Source: Planctomycetota bacterium (lineage in GTDB: Bacteria > Planctomycetota > Planctomycetia > Pirellulales > Thermoguttaceae). Taken from it: a stretch of 18,831 bases of DNA. How positions within the stretch are numbered: position 1 is the first letter of the stretch; every line of letters begins with the position of its first letter. The notes below the pieces were generated by a model. The model saw only the letters and a list, made by a program, of their open reading frames with translations, was not told the DNA's origin and ran no database searches. Below are positions 15,881-18,831 of this stretch, piece by piece. The stretch is from contig JAHIKV010000097.1 of NCBI GenBank assembly GCA_018897395.1, positions 1-18,831 of the forward strand. The letters run 5' to 3'. A program made the translations under genes and the position numbers.

Positions 15881-15949
15881 GACAATCGTACCGGTTGACG
15901 CGGCGGCTAAACGACAATTTTAATCTCACACCTCCAATTTCCACCCTCA

Positions 15950-16005
15950 CCCCCGATCCCCGATCCCCGACCCCCGATCTCTGACCCCCGATCTCTGACC
16001 CCCGC
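15950..16005 (+). repeat. Heptamer tandem array before the permease gene
   Basis: CCCCGAT-type units: three 7-bp repeats at 15950-15970, then two copies of the 14-bp unit CCCCCGATCTCTGA (15971-15984, 15985-15998) and a further C-run. The array ends about 10 bases before the permease ATG and leaves no Shine-Dalgarno sequence. Confidence 0.8.
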
Positions 16006-16013
16006 CCCCACCG

Positions 16014-17348
16014 ATGCCTTTCCTCTGGCTACGCACCTGGCGTTTGGGCGTTAAGAGCCTGCTGTTGCATCCGCTGCGCTCCTTGCTGACGGTGCTGGGC
16101 ATCTTTATCGGCGTGGCCAGCGTGGTCTGGCTGCTGGCCATCGGCGAGGGGATTAGCCGCAAGACCCAAGAGCAAATCGAAGGGCTGGGAGCAACGAACA
16201 TCATCATCCGTTCGATCAAACCGTCGGAGGAATCGATCGAAAACGTGGGCAGCTCGCGCTCGATAGTCCCCTACGGCATTACCCGCGCCGACTTCGACCG
16301 GCTGATCACGACGGTCCCCACGATCGACCGCGCGTTGCCTATCCGGGAGGTGCGGTATCGGTTCGGCTATCTGGGTCGGAACATCGAGGGACGGCTGGTC
16401 GGCTGCACCCCCGAGTACGCCGAGGTGAACCAGCTCGAGGTAGACCGCGGACGGTTCCTCTCCGACACCGACGACCACAAGAAATGGAACCATTGCGTGC
16501 TGGCCGCCGGCACCGCCGAGAAGTTGTTCCCCTTCGAGAACCCGATCGGTCGAGCGATCCGCATCGAGCAGGCGTTCTACCTGGTCGTGGGAGTGATGAA
16601 GGAACGGACGCCGACGGCGGGCATCGGCGGCTCGCTGACCGCGCAGGAGTTCAACAACGACGTATACATACCCATCCGCACCCTCTGGAGCCGCATCGGC
16701 GATATTATCGTCACCCGCCGCACCGGATCGTTTGAAGGCGAGATGATCGAACTCAGCCAGGTCACGCTCCGCGTGGACAAGGTGGAGAACGTCCTGAAGA
16801 CCGCCGCGCTGGTCAAAGAGACCCTCAAACTGCACCACCGCAAGCAGGATTACGCCGTGACCGTGCCGCTGGAGTTGCTCAAACAGGCCAAGACCACGCG
16901 GCTGATGTTCATCGTCTTCATGGGCCTGATCGCGGCGATCTCGCTGGTCGTGGGCGGCATCGGCATCATGAACATCATGCTCGCCACCGTCACCGAGCGG
17001 ACCCGCGAGATCGGCATCCGCCGCGCGCTGGGGGCGAAGCGCGGCGACATTACCCGCCAGTTCCTCGTCGAGACCGTCGCGCTGTCGGTCGTGGGAGGAG
17101 CCACCGGCGTCCTGGGCGGTTTGACGTGCCGGCCGTTGATCGGCGCGCTCCGCGGCGCCATGCAACGAGCCGCCCCGGACGTCTTCGAGCAATTGCCCGA
17201 GGTCATACGCGAGGTGACCCCCATAGTCGTGCCGTGGTCGATCCCGTTGGCGTTCGGCATCTCGGTGACGATCGGGGTGATTTTCGGGCTGTATCCGGCG
17301 ATCCGAGCCGCGGCGATGGACCCCATCGAGGCGTTAAGGCATGAATAG
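16014..17348 (+). CDS. MacB/FtsX-type ABC transporter permease
   Basis: A 444-aa inner-membrane permease. TM1 is at about 22-45 (SLLTVLGIFIGVASVVWLLA), then a large periplasmic MacB-type core domain (about 50-280). The FtsX-like C-terminal domain follows, with GGIGIMNIMLATVTERTREI and IRRALGAKRGDITRQFLVET, the family hallmark, and a last helix ending LYPAIRAAAMDPIEALRHE. Four membrane helices in all, as expected. With the preceding ATPase and fusion protein it forms a MacAB-like tripartite exporter; such systems move peptides, macrolides or lipoproteins, and the substrate here is unknown. Start ATG 16014 (MPFLWLRTWRLGVKSLLLHP) follows a repeat array and has no Shine-Dalgarno, and the 193-bp gap from the ATPase gene is repeat-filled. 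Confidence 0.93.
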   Translation: MPFLWLRTWRLGVKSLLLHPLRSLLTVLGIFIGVASVVWLLAIGEGISRKTQEQIEGLGATNIIIRSIKPSEESIENVGSSRSIVPYGITRADFDRLITTVPTIDRALPIREVRYRFGYLGRNIEGRLVGCTPEYAEVNQLEVDRGRFLSDTDDHKKWNHCVLAAGTAEKLFPFENPIGRAIRIEQAFYLVVGVMKERTPTAGIGGSLTAQEFNNDVYIPIRTLWSRIGDIIVTRRTGSFEGEMIELSQVTLRVDKVENVLKTAALVKETLKLHHRKQDYAVTVPLELLKQAKTTRLMFIVFMGLIAAISLVVGGIGIMNIMLATVTERTREIGIRRALGAKRGDITRQFLVETVALSVVGGATGVLGGLTCRPLIGALRGAMQRAAPDVFEQLPEVIREVTPIVVPWSIPLAFGISVTIGVIFGLYPAIRAAAMDPIEALRHE

Positions 17349-17351
17349 GGC

Positions 17352-17485
17352 CTAGTGGTCCGTCAAAGCTGATTTGGTAGGTTTCGTTGGGGTGGCAGTT
17401 GTACTGCCACCCCGGTGGACGCCGGCTCGGGGCGGCAGTACAACTGCCGCCCCAACCTGTTACCACAGGTTTGACGGACCACTAG
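17352..17485. repeat. 134-bp element with perfect 16-bp terminal inverted repeats
   Basis: CTAGTGGTCCGTCAAA (17352-17367) is repeated exactly in inverted form at 17470-17485. Two inner perfect palindromes lie between: GGGGTGGCAGT/ACTGCCACCCC (17389-17399, 17403-17413) and GGGGCGGCAGT/ACTGCCGCCCC (17429-17439, 17443-17453), each with a 3-base loop. It begins three bases after the permease stop. No coding capacity. Confidence 0.9.
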
Positions 17486-17563
17486 TCGACCGATACCCCC
17501 CCTTCTGGTCGGGGTGCGAATTCTTTTGTCGCATCCGCGGCCTTTGCCCCTAATTAAACTAGA

Positions 17564-17580
17564 GGGAAGAGCCGCTTCCC
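17564..17580 (+). other. Small hairpin in the sigma-factor leader
   Basis: GGGAAG (17564-17569) and CTTCCC (17575-17580) can pair with a 5-base loop. It is 46 bases before the sigma start; role unknown. Confidence 0.25.
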
Positions 17581-17626
17581 GTCTATTCAGCGGCCGGGAT
17601 CCAAACTTCATGTGGGGAAAAGCAAC

Positions 17627-18172
17627 GTGACCTCGTCTAATCCGTCCAGCAATGACGAACGGACCCGGCAATACTTGACGTTGCTCGGGCAGCACGAGCG
17701 ACGGCTGCGCGGACTGATCCTCTCCCTGGTGCCGAATTGGGCCGACGCCGACGACATCGCCCAAGAGGTGAGAATCCGCCTTTGGGAACAGTTCGACGGC
17801 TACGACCCGGCCAAGGATTTCGGCGCCTGGGCACGCACTATCGCCTACTACCAAGTGCTCACCCATCGCGAAAAGCAGTCCCGCCGTCATGGAATGATCG
17901 GCGACCGGTTCGTCGAGCTGGTGGCCGAGGAGGTCGCCGCGATCTCCGACGAGTTGGACGCCGCCGGGCAGGCGCTGAAAGACTGCTTCGAGAAACTGCC
18001 GCAGGCGAAGCGGGATTTGTTGTTGCACTATTACTCGAGCGAGCGCACCACTCGTGAAATCGCCGCCGAACTGGGGCGGACCTTCGACGCCACCCGACAA
18101 GCGATTCTCCGCACCCGCTCGGCGCTCAGAGATTGCGTCGACGAAGCGTTGCATGGGGAGGGCGGCCAATGA
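17627..18172 (+). CDS. Sigma-70 family (ECF-like) RNA polymerase sigma factor
   Basis: A 181-aa two-domain sigma factor. Region 2 holds LILSLVPNWADADDIAQEVRIRLWEQ and DFGAWARTIAYYQVLTHRE, the -10 recognition and core-binding helices. Region 4 holds CFEKLPQAKRDLLLHYYSS and the helix-turn-helix TTREIAAELGRTFDATRQAILRTRSALRDC. It resembles the planctomycete/Verrucomicrobia sigma group usually found beside FecR-like proteins. I chose the GTG at 17627 because GGGGA lies 8 bases upstream; the in-frame GTG at 17612 (five codons longer) has no such site. Its stop overlaps the next start (ATGA), showing translational coupling with the FecR-like protein. Confidence 0.92.
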   Translation: MTSSNPSSNDERTRQYLTLLGQHERRLRGLILSLVPNWADADDIAQEVRIRLWEQFDGYDPAKDFGAWARTIAYYQVLTHREKQSRRHGMIGDRFVELVAEEVAAISDELDAAGQALKDCFEKLPQAKRDLLLHYYSSERTTREIAAELGRTFDATRQAILRTRSALRDCVDEALHGEGGQ

Positions 18173-18831
18173 CTAATCACCTTTCCAGCCATAACGATTC
18201 CAAGCAGCGCGAGGTTTACGAGTTGGCCGACGCCCTGCTGAACCGCGCCATCACCGCGGAAAAAGCCGAGCGACTCGGCAAATTGGTGTCCGACGACGTG
18301 GAGGCACGGCGGCACTACGTCCGCTTCATGCACGACTCCGCCGCGCTCCGCCAGTGGGGGAGAGACACGTTGGACACCAAACAAGTCGGCCCCGAAGTTC
18401 CAACTCCGAGTCCCGAGCCGCTCGTTCCGCCGATCATCCTCGATCTGTCCTCGACTAACCACTCACTAACCACTAATGACTTTGTAGGCAGTTGGACGTT
18501 CGCCTGCATGGTCGCAACGGTGATCATGGGCGTGATGCTGCTGGGGTTCTGGGCCATAAAAGTCACCCACCACCAACATATCGCCGGAACGCCGTCGAAG
18601 TCGGTCCCGTCAATCAAGAGGCCGGAGTTTGTCTTCGTCGGCCGGATCACCGGGCTGCTCGACGTGAAATGGTCGGACGACAAGGACTTCTTGCCCCCTC
18701 ATGGCTACGCCTACGTCCCGCTGGGCCACAAGTACAAACTCGACTCCGGGTTGATGGAAATAACCTACGACACCGGGGCGAAGGTCATCCTCCAAGGCCC
18801 CTGCACCTACGAAGTGGAATCCAGCAGCGGC
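18169..18831 (+). CDS. FecR-like membrane protein, probable anti-sigma or surface protein (3' end cut off)
   Basis: The 221 codons visible are open to the window edge. Residues 1-65 are a cytoplasmic helical region (VYELADALLNRAITAEKAERL...HYVRFMHDSAALRQW) as in anti-sigma-type N-termini. One membrane helix follows (about 109-131, TFACMVATVIMGVMLLGFWA). The external part begins a FecR-like domain: GRITGLLDVKWSDD, then LGHKYKLDSGLMEITYDTGAKV and LQGPCTYEVESSSG. In planctomycetes such proteins often carry a LamG domain further on, which cannot be seen here. The ATG overlaps the sigma stop, so the pair probably works together, the membrane protein holding or sensing for the sigma factor. Residues 95-104 come from a short repeat. 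Confidence 0.88.
   Translation, partial: MTNHLSSHNDSKQREVYELADALLNRAITAEKAERLGKLVSDDVEARRHYVRFMHDSAALRQWGRDTLDTKQVGPEVPTPSPEPLVPPIILDLSSTNHSLTTNDFVGSWTFACMVATVIMGVMLLGFWAIKVTHHQHIAGTPSKSVPSIKRPEFVFVGRITGLLDVKWSDDKDFLPPHGYAYVPLGHKYKLDSGLMEITYDTGAKVILQGPCTYEVESSSG
18454..18480 (+). repeat. Short ACTAACC-type repeat inside the FecR-like gene
   Basis: ACTAACCACT occurs twice (18454-18463, 18465-18474), followed by ACTAATG-type sequence. It is in frame and encodes STNHSLTTND just before the membrane helix. Confidence 0.5.

Noticed and set aside
16029..17192. Minus-strand open frame of 387 codons
   Set aside because: Antisense shadow of the MacB-type permease gene, which has strong family motifs.

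Overview
The window (18,831 bp, GC-rich) reads as a piece of a planctomycete chromosome, most likely Pirellulales-like. Pointers are the sigma-70/FecR-type gene pair at the right end, a membrane fusion protein ending in EF-hands, secreted Ala/Pro/Gly-rich proteins of unknown function, and dense small palindromic and heptameric repeats between genes. That placement is inference from protein style, not from a marker gene. There is no rRNA, tRNA, CRISPR array or transposase.

Left part (1-4250): a minus-strand APC-family amino acid permease, followed downstream by the first 40 codons of another minus-strand gene cut by the window edge; then, on the plus strand, infA (translation initiation factor IF-1) and a 567-aa secreted protein of unknown function that ends in a strong hairpin terminator. 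A nested palindromic repeat separates the divergent permease and infA.

Centre (4064-11209): lysA (an Escherichia coli-type diaminopimelate decarboxylase), a membrane-embedded M48/Ste24-like zinc protease, and a hydCBA operon for an NAD(H)-linked [FeFe]-hydrogenase (NuoE-like HydC, NuoF-like HydB, catalytic HydA). This block is bracketed by two nearly identical ~134-bp repeats in opposite orientation. HydA carries an in-frame insertion of about 37 residues coded by a heptamer-repeat element, just before the H-cluster motif L1. A second element of the same design (a heptamer array, a spacer, an inverted heptamer array) fills the hydB-hydA gap.

Right part (11301-18831): a secreted transglutaminase-like/TPR protein; a converging small membrane-anchored Pro/Ala-rich protein; a three-gene MacAB-like exporter (membrane fusion protein with two C-terminal EF-hands, ABC ATPase, FtsX/MacB-type permease); then an ECF-like sigma factor overlapping a FecR-like membrane protein that runs off the right edge.

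The main non-genic signal is two repeat classes. One is paired-hairpin palindromic elements, some with terminal inverted repeats. The other is 7-bp tandem arrays resembling the heptameric STRR repeats of cyanobacteria. Several sit directly on gene ends or inside genes and alter the encoded proteins.
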